The position numbers were made by a program, and so were the translations under genes. This document shows, in pieces, positions 1-9,956 of a stretch of 64,000 bases of DNA. The notes under the pieces are model-generated. The model was not told the DNA's origin. It saw only the letters and a list, made by a program, of their open reading frames with translations, and ran no database searches. This DNA is from Elasticomyces elasticus (Eukaryota > Ascomycota > Dothideomycetes > Mycosphaerellales > Teratosphaeriaceae). Positions within the stretch are counted from its first letter, which is position 1, and the number at the start of each line of letters is the position of its first letter. Where the stretch lies: assembly GCA_035926095.1 (NCBI GenBank), contig JAVRQT010000006.1, positions 1,054,001-1,118,000 of the forward strand. The letters run 5' to 3'.

Positions 1-13
1 GGGTGTCTGCTTG

Positions 14-1438
14 ATGAGCGATGCTGGCCGTGCGAGTACACTCGGAATTCGCATCGAATGGCAAGAAGATGGCGAGTGGAAGACACTGTACCTGCAATCG
101 GAGCACAGCCCGGCGAGAGGTTTCGACACGGTGCCAGGGTCGATTACAGCACTCGGTATCTCGATTGGCATACTGAACCTCCTTAAGCGCCAGGTCATCA
201 CACAAGGTCGTCGGCCAATCGACATTCTCTACGGTCGCGTTCGTCTGTTCGAGATCAGTTTCGACAACCTCACTCAAAGCTTGATCCTGCAAGAGGACAC
301 GACGCTCTACCAACCTGTCAAAGCCGGCAAAGCAAGGGAATTGAAAGACATCGTCGCTGATCTGAAAGCAGCGGGTGCTCAGAACATTAACGACCTACGA
401 CATACTAAGAGATCCGATTCCGCTTCAGCGATGTGCGACAGATGCTTCATGATCAACAAGGCGAAGTCTCACAAGTCGGAGTTTTCGGGATATACTTCTG
501 AGGCGAACAAGCCCTGTGCTCCGTCGAACAACGCTATCACCAAGGCCTTACAATGTGCGCTGTGTGGCATGTATGGCATTCCATGCACGTATACTACAGT
601 CAAGGCACTCACAACAGGTCCGATGGCCTTGGCCTTACGCCAGTCCATCTGGTTCCCGGAGGCGCACAAGAAAGCCACGCTGGACATACCCAGTCCGGAC
701 CTCGAAGCCGGCTTCATCACTCAAGCATCCGACCGTACACCGACAGCAGCCGATCCGGGAGGAAGTACTGCGCCTTGGACACCGGCCACCGGGCATCGCG
801 GTGCTCCCAGCGGTTCCAATGCCGGTCAAAGCGGCCAAAGTTCTGTGCCTAGCAGACGCCCTGGGACAGGCGATGGTGGCCAGGTCGTGGACACAGCCAG
901 CAAGTACCGCCCAACTGATGCGCCTCGCGATACTCAACCGCCCCCTGCTTTCGGAGCACCATTCGACGTCGACTCTTTTCTGGCGCTCCTCAAGCGCGGA
1001 ACCTACTCGTACCTGTGTCGCGCTTATGGCATGGTGGCGCCGTATGTCAGAGCTAACCCTCGTTTGAACATCTCCACAGGTGCACAAGCAAGGGACTTCC
1101 TCATGCAGCTTCGTGCTCGACTATCAGAGCTAGGTGAGCAGGGTTCTCCTGAAGCGATGGCCGTAGTTCGAGACATCGATGCGCTTGACGTTCAAGCAGG
1201 TCGCAGCTTTGTTCTGGACAGCTTCACGGATGCCGACGGGCATAGAGTGCGCAACAGAGCACCGAACGTCGCCGAGGTCGTGGCATTCGTTCAAGAGAAG
1301 GGCTGGGGAATTGCGCACGCAGCGAATCTCAAGGAGTTGTACATCTACTTCAAGAGTCTGGGCGGAGCACTTGAGTCTGACACAACGGCGCAGCGAGATG
1401 TGTTACTCAAGGCGGCTGTTGGCCGACCATACCCGTGA
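14..1438 (+). CDS. Uncharacterised fungal protein with Cys-rich segment
   Basis: I do not recognise this 474-residue protein. The start is the ATG at 14; the upstream exon structure is cut by the window edge, so the N-terminus may be incomplete. Visible parts: an N-terminal globular stretch (about 1-125); a segment with paired cysteines around residues 140-200 (CDRC, later CALC and a further Cys) that could bind metal but fits no standard zinc-finger spacing; a Gly/Ser/Pro-rich linker (about 250-310); and a conserved-looking helical C-terminal domain from about 315 to the end. The frame is open throughout, so a single exon is plausible. No function is proposed. Confidence 0.6.
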   Translation: MSDAGRASTLGIRIEWQEDGEWKTLYLQSEHSPARGFDTVPGSITALGISIGILNLLKRQVITQGRRPIDILYGRVRLFEISFDNLTQSLILQEDTTLYQPVKAGKARELKDIVADLKAAGAQNINDLRHTKRSDSASAMCDRCFMINKAKSHKSEFSGYTSEANKPCAPSNNAITKALQCALCGMYGIPCTYTTVKALTTGPMALALRQSIWFPEAHKKATLDIPSPDLEAGFITQASDRTPTAADPGGSTAPWTPATGHRGAPSGSNAGQSGQSSVPSRRPGTGDGGQVVDTASKYRPTDAPRDTQPPPAFGAPFDVDSFLALLKRGTYSYLCRAYGMVAPYVRANPRLNISTGAQARDFLMQLRARLSELGEQGSPEAMAVVRDIDALDVQAGRSFVLDSFTDADGHRVRNRAPNVAEVVAFVQEKGWGIAHAANLKELYIYFKSLGGALESDTTAQRDVLLKAAVGRPYP

Positions 1439-1960
1439 AGTGGAGGCTCTCATGTGATGGAAGTGATGTGCTTACATCGTCAGGCAGACAGTATCGGCAT
1501 AGATCAGTAGACTTACAGTAGCTTTTAATAACATGACCTCACCTTAATGTTCATGTTGTGGAGAGTGATGGCCTCATCATGCTACGTAATGCGAATATGT
1601 ACAAGTCAGTGCTGCTGCTGATGAATGTCGGTACAGGAGCTTGAGATGTCCGCAAAACTGGTAATCGAAGTATAATCGGGTACCTACACATCTCTGGACT
1701 GAGTAGATTGCTGGGCGTGATTGACAGATGCTGACACTGTTGTTGCCTCATGTTACCTCCTTATGAACAAAATCTAGGTTGATGGCCAATGATGCCTGTT
1801 ACTAAAGCAGTGCACACTGAAACGCTTCACGGACCGTAACTAGACTACCTACCTCATCAAGAAAGCGCACTCGTGAGTGATAGACCAGATGTAGGGCGGT
1901 GGCTGCAGCGGGCACAACGTGAGAGTAAAAGAAGGTAGTAAAAGAAGCAAAAGAAGATGG
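1439..1960. other. Intergenic, no gene seen
   Basis: No credible coding frame. The 1940-1960 end holds A-runs that read as T-runs on the minus strand, serving as RNA polymerase III terminators of the interrupted tRNA next to it. Confidence 0.5.
1940..1952 (-). terminator. Pol III terminator T-runs after tRNA-Arg
   Basis: On the minus strand two TTTT runs (1949-1952 and 1940-1943) lie 9-21 nt after the tRNA 3' end. This is the usual position and sequence of RNA polymerase III termination. Confidence 0.55.
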
Positions 1961-2216
1961 TGATCTACGCAGGGCTCGAACCCTGTTAAGGGGTCAGCTG
2001 GTATTCGAATACAGAGGTGGTTTGAACGCTTACTGCAACTGATAGGGCGTTAGCAACGGTCAATAACCAGCAAGTCGTGTGCAGGTGGTAGCTTACCCTC
2101 CTGATTGACTAAGATGATAACATCGTCGTAGTCAGGCACTCTACCATTGAGCCAGCACTGTTCAATTGATTAGAATATGAATGTGTTTGTTCAGTCAAAG
2201 CTGTTAACTTACGACC
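1961..2216 (-). tRNA. tRNA-Arg(ACG) interrupted by three mRNA-type introns plus an anticodon-loop intron
   Basis: Read on the minus strand. Exons are 2213-2216 (GGTC), 2097-2157, 2034-2038 (TTGCA, only 5 nt) and 1961-1982. The three introns are 2158-2212 (55 nt, GTAAGT, branch TTCTAATC, CAG), 2039-2096 (58 nt, GTAAGC, branch GCTAAC, CAG) and 1983-2033 (51 nt, GTAAGC, branch GCTGAC, CAG). A further 20 nt after position 37 is a canonical tRNA intron. The joined product is a 73-nt cloverleaf: acceptor GGTCTGC/GTAGATC (7 pairs, two G-U), D stem GCTC/GAGT with loop AATGGTA, anticodon stem CCTGA/TCAGG with U33, ACG, A37, a 5-nt variable loop, T stem GCAGG/CCTGC with loop TTCGAGC, and discriminator A. 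Without splicing the T stem and acceptor do not form. Splicing itself is inferred. Confidence 0.75.
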
Positions 2217-2736
2217 TGGTAGACTTCTCATTGTGAACAACAAGATGACAATTCGACGCTGTCGATGAAGCAAAAGTTCCCAACAAAACCAACATTACCT
2301 CTGTTGCTAGCAGCCGAGGATCCTCCATCGAGAGGTTGTCTGGGGCGCTAGGAGGTGCTACTGCTCGGTGTGGAGAGCTCTCAGCTGCAGAGCTTGCAGA
2401 TAGAGTGGTCCAGAAGGTAATTCCGGAAGTGAGGTTTGTGCCAAGGCGTCACCAAGCCGGGGCGGTTCCGCGTTTGCCAAGATCGAAAGGCGGCAGATAC
2501 ATGTATCCAGGATCTCGCCATGCGGGTGTCAGTATTGCCCCTTCAAGGCTTCAGCTGATAAGTGTGAATAGTCGAGTCCTGCGACAGCTACGGCGTGCCA
2601 TCGTGCACGTCGGTTGCTCTTCGTGCTTCTCCTGGTGTCCAGGTAGTGTATGGCGTTGGTCTGAGATTATCTTTGCGTGTGATAGCGATGTCTCTGTTTT
2701 CGGGGGTTCCCAGCGGCTGGCCTTCATCATGTATCT
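2217..2736. other. Intergenic, no gene seen
   Basis: A 194-codon open frame on the plus strand from 2336 has no recognisable domain and skewed composition. I do not support it as a gene. Confidence 0.4.
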
Positions 2737-2800
2737 GGGCGAAAGGGGGAAGGGGGAAGGGCGAAGGGCGAAATGGGGAAGGGCGAAGTGGGGGGCGGGA
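2737..2800 (+). repeat. G-rich low-complexity tract (GGGCGAA-like units)
   Basis: About 64 nt made of runs of three to six G separated by A or CGAA, with the unit GGGCGAA recurring. The plus strand has more than four G-runs and could form a G-quadruplex. It lies downstream of the minus-strand coiled-coil gene. Confidence 0.6.
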
Positions 2801-2964
2801 CTTCATGGCTCCGTGTCGAAGGGTGGTGACTGTAAGGACAATAAGGAAGCGGGGAAGAGATGGGCTTGTCGATACTCGTATTACTGTTACGTAGCCTGTG
2901 GTTGTCTGACATTAGTGTAGTATGTGCGAGCTGACAGCCTGTTGTCCACCTCGCTCCCCAAGTT

Positions 2965-3984
2965 CTACAGCTCATCAAACAGCTTCTGCAGAAACGGATC
3001 CTCGCTCGGACTCGGCTTCGCTTGCAACGCATTCGGTAGTTCAACCGCCGCAACACCCTCCGCCAGCTCGCCAGTAAGATGAAAGTCCTCTGCGATCTGC
3101 CGACGATGCTTGAACACCAGGATGGCAACAATCAGCACTATCACACTTACCAGCGTCCCCCATGTAGCATGCCACTGTTTCCGCCTCTTGCTCCTCTTCT
3201 CCCTCTCCCTCTTCTCGAACGCTTCCACTCTCTTCCTCGCAGACTCCAGCCGCTCATTCAGCTTCGTAGTATCACTTTTACTAGTCTTCAACTTCTCGAC
3301 CAACTCCTCGATAGTCCGTTCCTGCTCGTCAAAGTTCTTAAACCCAGCAAGCGTCTTCGTAGTATCTTCCTCCAACTTCTTAGTGTCCTCGTCGAACTGT
3401 CCGCGCATCTTCTTGCTCTCCTCAGCCAACTGCTGCAGACTCGCAACCGTAGATCTCAATATCGAAGCCTTCTCCAGAATAGCATAATACGTATCGTCCA
3501 GCTGTCGCGTACTACTCATACCGAGCTCTTCGACTTGCTTCAGACTCTTTCTCAACTCCTCCTCACGCTTTGCGTTCTGCGCTTTAGCCTTCTCTACATC
3601 TTCAGGCTTCACTCTTGACCGAGCCTCCCTTTCAGCCTGCAACTGTGCTTGCTGCTGCAACCGCCATTCCTCCTCTCGTTGCTGTGAGCCTCGCCTACTA
3701 GACTCTGGACTCTTCCTATCGCGTCGCAGCAGATGATCGAAGCTAATCGGCGGTTTGAGGTCAATAGCAGATGTTACCGTATCTTTTGCGCTACGGTGAC
3801 GGTGATGTGAGACTCTGCCTGTTATGGTGTTGGAGTGCAATCGTTTGTGTAGGTGGTGGCTGTGCTCCGAGGATCGCGCCGGTGCTGGTGGATCTGTTCG
3901 TGAACGTGTAGGCGCGACATTAGCCAGACCAGTTCCTGCACGTCCAATGCCTGGAAGAGCGCGTAGAACATCGTGGTCGCTCAT
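2965..3984 (-). CDS. Coiled-coil protein with C-terminal membrane anchor
   Basis: Family not recognised. Using the ATG at 3984 (SDHDVLRALPG start) the protein has 339 residues; an in-frame ATG at 4044 would add 20. The N-terminal third is Ser/Arg/His-rich and probably disordered. The middle is a long, strongly charged helical region rich in E, K, Q and L heptads (roughly residues 95-265), typical of coiled coil. A basic KRRKQ stretch precedes one hydrophobic segment (VSVIVLIVAILVF), followed by about 50 residues. This layout suggests a membrane-anchored coiled-coil protein facing the cytosol or nucleoplasm. No catalytic motif is visible. Confidence 0.7.
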   Translation of the reverse strand: MSDHDVLRALPGIGRAGTGLANVAPTRSRTDPPAPARSSEHSHHLHKRLHSNTITGRVSHHRHRSAKDTVTSAIDLKPPISFDHLLRRDRKSPESSRRGSQQREEEWRLQQQAQLQAEREARSRVKPEDVEKAKAQNAKREEELRKSLKQVEELGMSSTRQLDDTYYAILEKASILRSTVASLQQLAEESKKMRGQFDEDTKKLEEDTTKTLAGFKNFDEQERTIEELVEKLKTSKSDTTKLNERLESARKRVEAFEKREREKRSKRRKQWHATWGTLVSVIVLIVAILVFKHRRQIAEDFHLTGELAEGVAAVELPNALQAKPSPSEDPFLQKLFDEL

Positions 3985-4497
3985 AATGGCGTGTTCCGAC
4001 GGTTCAAAGTGTTGTGCTATGGTATGTTCGGACCTCGTTTGCATGTGCAAGACCGAAGCGTAACGAGGAAGCTACGCTATTGCCAAGACCAGGAGTTCTA
4101 TGGCAAAGGAACGCAGCATCGATCAATCGGACGGGATATGAGTAGTGAGTATGAGACGAGTGCACACTTTCTCCAAACATTTATTAACGCTACAGATACA
4201 GTACAATGCTATCTCGTCAATGCAATACAATCATCTCCCAGCATCACATAGCGTCAATGCTCCTTTGACATGCCACACAGCATAGTCGTCATGATGTAAA
4301 AGCTCACGATCTCCATCTTGCGGCGCCGTCAAGCATCGCCAGACCCCTTGGGATCCACGTTCTCTTTCTTCAGACTCACGTCCTCGCACATCATAACCTT
4401 CTGCTTTTTGCCACTCTCCTCATCCTCCGAGCTGATTTCCTCAGAGATCACAAACTCATGCCCGTCACCAAGCGCATAGCGTGTCATACGCCGACCA

Positions 4498-6312
4498 TCA
4501 CTGACCGAACTCGTAGTCTCCACCCGCTTGCGCTTGGGACTGCTGTCCACCTCGTCCTCTGCGCACAACATTAGCCTTCTTTTCTTCGGGATCACTCTCG
4601 TCACCGAAACCCCAAAGTAAGCTCGTGCCATTGCGGCCGCCCATGCCGTTGCCGGCGGTCTTATAGATCTATACATCACATCAGTACAACACTCACAGCT
4701 ACATCGAGTATGTATGACACACCTTCTTCTCCTGCACCGGCGTACCAAAGTCCCACTGCGAGTCCAGATCACCACGGCCATGTGCCGTCGTGTTAGTGCC
4801 CAAGTTCTTGCCAGTGTGGTCCATAGCCTTGTCTAGCGCAGACATGGGCGCCTTGTCGTCGCCGATGGTGTTGTTGATGAAGTTGTCGTTACGGTGGGCG
4901 CGGTTGGTGGCGGTTTGCGGACGAACAGCAGTACGCTCGTCGGCGTGCAGAGGATCTTGGTAGAGTCCCATACCTTTCTGACGCTGCAGAGACTTCGACT
5001 TCTCGTGCCCGGCCGCTGGCGAGGAGTTGGCGATGGAGAAGTGGGACTCGTTCTCCTCTCGCGGTGCGTGCTTGATCGAGCGCTTGACCGGTGAGGCCTC
5101 GTTCTGCAAGTATGTCAGTGAACGTTCTTGATCTAGCGTTACGACAGCCTCTCGCCGACACCGAAGTCATCTCGGGCAAGGTTGGCAATCCTAGAGGCTT
5201 CCTAGACTTCGCCACCAAGGAGATCAACGCAGACCGCATTCTGAGACTTGACTTACCGGCCGCACACCATCACCCCAATGACGGTCGTAATCCGGCCTCG
5301 TCTTATCCTTCACACTCGGAGAAACGCTGAAAGCTGCAAAGTCGACCTGTGTAGGCACTTTCTTGCTCCCTCGCGCACTCGTCGGGCGATACTCTCCCGC
5401 AGCATCCTCACCATCACCAAACTCGAAATGCCCGTTCTTGTCCTTGAAAACCTTCTTCCGCTCCGGAGACCTCGGTGGGCTAGACGGCTCGTTCTCATCG
5501 AAAAGCCTGTTGTTCACGTGATGCTTACCGGCACCAGCCTTGTGGAAATTGTCGACCTTGCTCGGCGACGGGTCACGAAAGTGCGTGTTGCCATCTCTGG
5601 AAGCGAGTATGTCATCCAAACCGCGGTTCGGCGCTTTGTAGGACTCACGCGGTGCGGTCTTCGGGCCATCGTACTGTTGTCGCGTTTGCTCATTCGGATC
5701 ACGCTGTGCGAACAGGGCTAGACTTGCGTGAGGATCGTTGGTCGCACTGACGCTCTCCCGCTTCTTGTGCTGCTGGATCACGACATCCGACTTCGAAACG
5801 GCGGGAGGTGCTGAGGAGACGCTGACATCGGTGTTACTGCCGCCAGCCTTCAAGCTCTTGTTGATCGAGTGGATCTGTGCCTGCCCGTCCTTGATAGGCC
5901 AATTGCGCCCTGATTTACCGATGGCTTCAACTTGTCTCAGTAGAGTGCCCTGATCCCAGTACAGCCGAATTTGCTTGATCTTTTGGTCCTCTAGGCGCAC
6001 GACATGGACTAGAGGGAAGGTCACTACCTTCTCGTCCAAGAGATTGTCATCCAGTCCGGGGAGGTATGCGCCGCCTCCAGCCTTGAATTGGAGTGTGATC
6101 TCGGTCTCGAAGCAAGCCCCATCGTGGCCGGCAACGACGTTGAGCACTTTCTCGCTCTTCTTGCTCGCCTGCTTCTCCTGTGCAGCGATGTGCTTGAGAA
6201 TGCTCTCGCGGTCTCTGATCTCCGTAGTCGTTGTGACATAGACGAGAGACGCATCGTCGGCGAGCAGCGCTGCGGTCGGATTGTTCAGGAATGTGGTGTA
6301 TTGGCTCGCCAT
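4498..6312 (-). CDS. NTF2-like domain protein with disordered C-terminal region
   Basis: Three exons: 5257-6312, 4723-5103 and 4498-4668, all joined in phase 0 (1608 nt, 535 aa). Introns start GTAAGT and GTGTGT and end CAG and TAG. The start is the ATG at 6312 (MASQYTTFLNNP); the frame continues upstream but looks like leader. The first 150 residues resemble the NTF2/SnoaL cone fold (DASLVYVTTTTEI, FPLVHVVRLEDQKIKQIRLYWDQGTLL). The rest is polar and disordered, with short conserved islands such as RGLDDIL, SPPRSPERKKVFKD and, at the end, GGRNGTSLLWGFGD. The family is seen widely in filamentous fungi; its biochemical role is not known to me. The 153-nt first intron is long for this window. Confidence 0.8.
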
Positions 6313-6784
6313 GATGGGTGATGGAGCGTCGCTTATGCGCAGTCTGTGTGCTGTCGTAGTCCGCGCAGGGTGAGTGTGTTGTGTCGAAGATGTCAATGTC
6401 GATGTCTTGGAGTCAACAGCGAGGCGCGACTGTTTACTTTTCAGGGTCCGCTCCTCCTGCCCCTTGAAACGGCGGGGTCGGTGGCGACTGACACTTCTTC
6501 GTCAGGAGCTGATCTGGAGGAGATGCTGAGAACATGATGGGAGTCTATCAATTCTAGCGCGATATAGACACTCGACGCGGTACAGGCTCAACAGCATCTG
6601 GCGTTATTGAGCTCGTTCATGCACCGGTAGGACGACGGACAGACACACGGTAGATGCTGGTGAGACACGACGCTATCTGAATATTCGAACATACTACACC
6701 ACAAATCTGTCCATGTTGTAACTGCCGTGAGTGCAATGCAGCAGTCCGAAAGAATCAAGTCAGAGCAAGAAGACAGCACCGAAC
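6313..6784. other. Shared promoter region, no gene seen
   Basis: Lies between the divergent NTF2-like gene (minus) and the glycosyltransferase (plus). No coding frame or RNA gene recognised. Confidence 0.5.
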
Positions 6785-7798
6785 ATGAATCGATTGGCCA
6801 CGTACGTGACCCTGCTCTTTATCCTCTATTTCATGTTCAGATACGTCTACTCTGGCGACGAATATAACAAGCAGCAGACCTCAACCGCCTCGATCGCCAT
6901 CACGACGACCATCCTTCGCCCAGACGCCTCGTTCACAACATGGCTGGATTACCACCTCCAACGTGCCAAGTATATCATGGTCCACATGGACGACCCGACC
7001 AACACTCGCGAGACCCTCGAACATATCTGCTCGACACGGCCAAATGTGATTCTACGCAATGGCTCCCAAACCAAACCCGAGATGACCCCCGAGAGCCGCA
7101 TCATGTTACGTCAACAAGACAACGTGTTAGAAGCCATCATGTACTTCCTTGATCCAGCGCATCCCGCCGCCTGGCTGGTGCACATTGACACAGACGAGTT
7201 GCTCTACGAACCGGGTGGCGAAACAGAACGCAGCTGGAACCATCACCAGGAAGCCGGGAGCGTCAAATTCACCAACCACGAAGCTGTTCCACTCATGGAA
7301 GAAGTCGACAACCCTTTCGTCTCCTGCACGTCGTTCCGCGTCAGTTCCGGCGGTACGAAGCACTTCATGGCCTACGGGAACGGTAAAGCTGCAGTCCGAC
7401 TCTCGAACCGTGTTGGACCGTCTGGGCCTCACGCTTTCACTGCTTACAGAGGCGAGTTGTATAAGGTCCCTGCTGAGGAGGCCATGGTCTTGCACTACTC
7501 CACTCCGTCGTATGAGCGATGGGTGGCGAAGTACAAGCATTTTGGCCGGTTTGGAGACTATTGGTATAATGATCCGACGGTCCCGAATAAGATGGATTTC
7601 ATGAAGAAGAGTCGGGATCTTGTCCAGGCGGCTGTGAAGTCGGGAGATTGGACGGAGGCTAGGGCGTTCTGGGATAGTTGGGTGCCGAAGCAGGGCAGTA
7701 GTGGGTGGCGGGACGATGTCGAGATGGGCAGAGTGCGGAAGTATGAGCCGCTGGCTGGAATGCTGGGTGTAGAGACTGAAGATCACTCGGACTTGTGA
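6785..7798 (+). CDS. GT92/GT2-like type II membrane glycosyltransferase
   Basis: Single exon, 337 residues from the ATG at 6785 (the open frame begins upstream only at a GTG). A short cytosolic end and one hydrophobic segment (YVTLLFILYFMFRYVY, about residues 6-21) give a type II Golgi topology. The lumenal part reads like a GT-A fold of the GT92/DUF23 kind: a WLDYHL segment followed by a strand ending HMDDP, then VHIDTDELLY with the DxD metal site (D-T-D), and later HYSTPSYERWVAKYKHFGRFGDYWY, typical of the distal acceptor region. Donor and acceptor sugars cannot be told. It is intronless while most neighbours are split. Confidence 0.7.
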   Translation: MNRLATYVTLLFILYFMFRYVYSGDEYNKQQTSTASIAITTTILRPDASFTTWLDYHLQRAKYIMVHMDDPTNTRETLEHICSTRPNVILRNGSQTKPEMTPESRIMLRQQDNVLEAIMYFLDPAHPAAWLVHIDTDELLYEPGGETERSWNHHQEAGSVKFTNHEAVPLMEEVDNPFVSCTSFRVSSGGTKHFMAYGNGKAAVRLSNRVGPSGPHAFTAYRGELYKVPAEEAMVLHYSTPSYERWVAKYKHFGRFGDYWYNDPTVPNKMDFMKKSRDLVQAAVKSGDWTEARAFWDSWVPKQGSSGWRDDVEMGRVRKYEPLAGMLGVETEDHSDL

Positions 7799-8060
7799 CC
7801 GACCATATGGGCTCCTGGAAGTGATTCGCTCGCTATCTTCCGGTCAGCAGCTACGCCGAGATCAGAAAGTCACCCCAATCACAATACGCATGTTTGCGCA
7901 CTAATGTGCTACGAGCTCGCCGCACACCATGGGCTGGTAAAAGTTGTCTGTGATACTGGAAACAAGAATAGCACGGATGCATTCGATTAAAGCTTCGACG
8001 AACTAGCGCTTGCTCTGCATATGCTATCAGAGCGTGGCTGTAATTCGAGTGCAATCCCGC

Positions 8061-9184
8061 TTACTTCAATTGAGTAATCAGCTTGCCCTGGTTACTGCCG
8101 TTGAACAGCAACAGCCACGTCTTCGGGATATCCTCAAACTTGGTCTCGACAACATGCTCGCCACCCTCGATCTCGAGCTTGCCCTCCTTGTGCATGTTCT
8201 TCAGGATCTCTGTCGCCTTGGGTGCATCCTTCAGGTAGTCCATGACGATGAAACCCTTGATTTGCAGACGCATCTGGATGACCTCGAACCAGTTCTTGAT
8301 ACCTGTGGCCTTGTCGGAAGTGCTGTTGTAATTCGCGATGGCGCCGCACGCAGCGATGCGTCCGTACCTGGCCATGCGAGTCATCACCAGGTCCAGGATC
8401 TCGCCACCTATGGAGCGATGGGTGGTCAGTACATCTCACATATCTTGGAGTCTTCTTATAGGGTGTATAACTCACCGACGTTATCGAAGTATACATTTGC
8501 GAACCCTTCTGGACCGGGAGTCTCCTTCCTGAAGTCCTCTGCGAAACTGGAACTCTTGTAGTTCAAGCAAATGTCTGCACCAAGCTTCTCGACCCACTTG
8601 CACTTGTCGTCAGTGCCAGCGATTCCGATGACCTTTTTACAGCCAACAAGCTTCTTCGCAAGCTGAACACACATGCTACCAGTCGCTCCCGCAGCACCGG
8701 AGATGACGACAATGTCATCCTTGGTGATTTGGGCGACCTCTGTCAGGCCGAAGTAAGCGGTCATGGCTGTCGTGCCGAACGCAGACAGGTACAGCGTCCT
8801 GCTCATGCCATTGCCAAGATCCGGTGCTGGCTGGCATTGCGAGGCGGGCACAACGGCGTACTCGGACCATCCGCAGTTCGCGAAGACAATGTCGCCCTTG
8901 CTATGCTTGGAGGACTTGGACTCGATGATCTCGCAAAGGCCACGGGCATGCATCGGAGTGCCTTCCTTGACGGGTGGGAGGTACAGACGCAGAGGGTCTG
9001 CTTCGGTGGAGATCCATCCGCGTTGTGCTGGGTCGTTGGAGAGGTAAATCGGCTTCACAAGCAGCTCATCCTCCTTGGGTTCGGGGAGATCTTTTTCGAC
9101 CAGCTTAAAGTTGGGATCGCTTCCTTCATAGGTTGGCAAGTCCGTGGCCTTCTTTGCCAGGATCCATTGGCGTGCTTTCACCAT
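8061..9184 (-). CDS. MDR-superfamily NADP-dependent reductase (prostaglandin/alkenal reductase-like)
   Basis: Exons 8476-9184 and 8061-8407 (intron 68 nt, GTGAGT...TAG) give 1056 nt and 351 residues, the usual family length. The start is the ATG at 9184 (MVKARQWILAKK). It matches the zinc-free medium-chain dehydrogenase/reductase branch that includes prostaglandin reductases and plant alkenal double-bond reductases: LSNDPAQRGWI near the N-terminus, the nucleotide-binding loop SGAAGATGS (about residues 152-160), FDNVGGEILD across the intron, and RIAACGAIANYN. These enzymes reduce alpha,beta-unsaturated carbonyls with NADPH in the cytosol. Substrate specificity is not predictable. Confidence 0.88.
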
Positions 9185-9956
9185 TGCGTAGGTATTATTG
9201 ACTGTGTTGGTGAGTATGTATGATCTTCGTGATGGGTTCAATGGCAAAGCTGTTAGCTATCTACGTCACAGCAAGGAAGGTTTTATATATCGAGAAAGCT
9301 CCCAAGCACTTGCTCCACAACCGACGCAGGCACAGACCTCGACAGCCGAGGTCCGTGCTGCTTTGAAACAGCGGCCGATTGCGGCAGGAACGCGGAGAGC
9401 CCTGCACTAGCTATTGGTATACGCAACGTCATTCGACGCCAGAGACTATGCTCTACATCAGGATTGGGTTGCTGACCACGATAAGCTGACGAGAAATAGT
9501 ATGTTGCGAGGCGGTGCAGTCGGGAGAGACGTCCCTCACCATCAACCACAAACACCTGCTTGCTCTGTCATCGTGGTCCGCCAACGATCGGGCTGCAGTT
9601 CCATATTAATGCACTCAGTATTCTCGAATCAGTCATGGTATCTCAGGCAGTGGTGAAGGAAGCTGCTTTCGGCGCTAGCACATTGTCAAAGCACTTGAAG
9701 ACATGAAGCTCGAAGCCTACAGCGCGCCCACTACCTTTCTTGGAAAGCTTGAAATCATAGCGTGTACACTTCATTGGCGTCCAAATACGTAAAGGTGAGG
9801 GACTGAAGCTACGTCGTCACCTGTGACAGTCTAAAGCGTAAAGACCACCATGTTGGAGCATTGATACTGTATTCAATGATGCAATACGACTGTATGCATA
9901 CACTGTACCTCTCCGCACACAACCTAGGCAATCACTCCCGAGAATCGTCATTGGGT
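9185..9956. other. Intergenic, no gene seen
   Basis: About 770 nt between the reductase and the hydrophobin. No coding frame with a recognisable domain and no RNA gene. Confidence 0.5.

Noticed and set aside
1983..2212. Reading the tRNA-Arg introns as archaeal-style bulge-helix-bulge introns
   Set aside because: All three have full donor, branch and acceptor consensus of this genome's mRNA introns and the same length; bulge-helix-bulge pairing was not evident. Not excluded experimentally.
5104..5256. Introner-like copy in the long NTF2-like intron
   Set aside because: No sequence in common with the MscS intron repeat or with the ATP1 intron repeat.
6731..6784. Longer N-terminus for the glycosyltransferase
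   Set aside because: The first codon is GTG; the ATG at 6785 gives a normal type II signal anchor.
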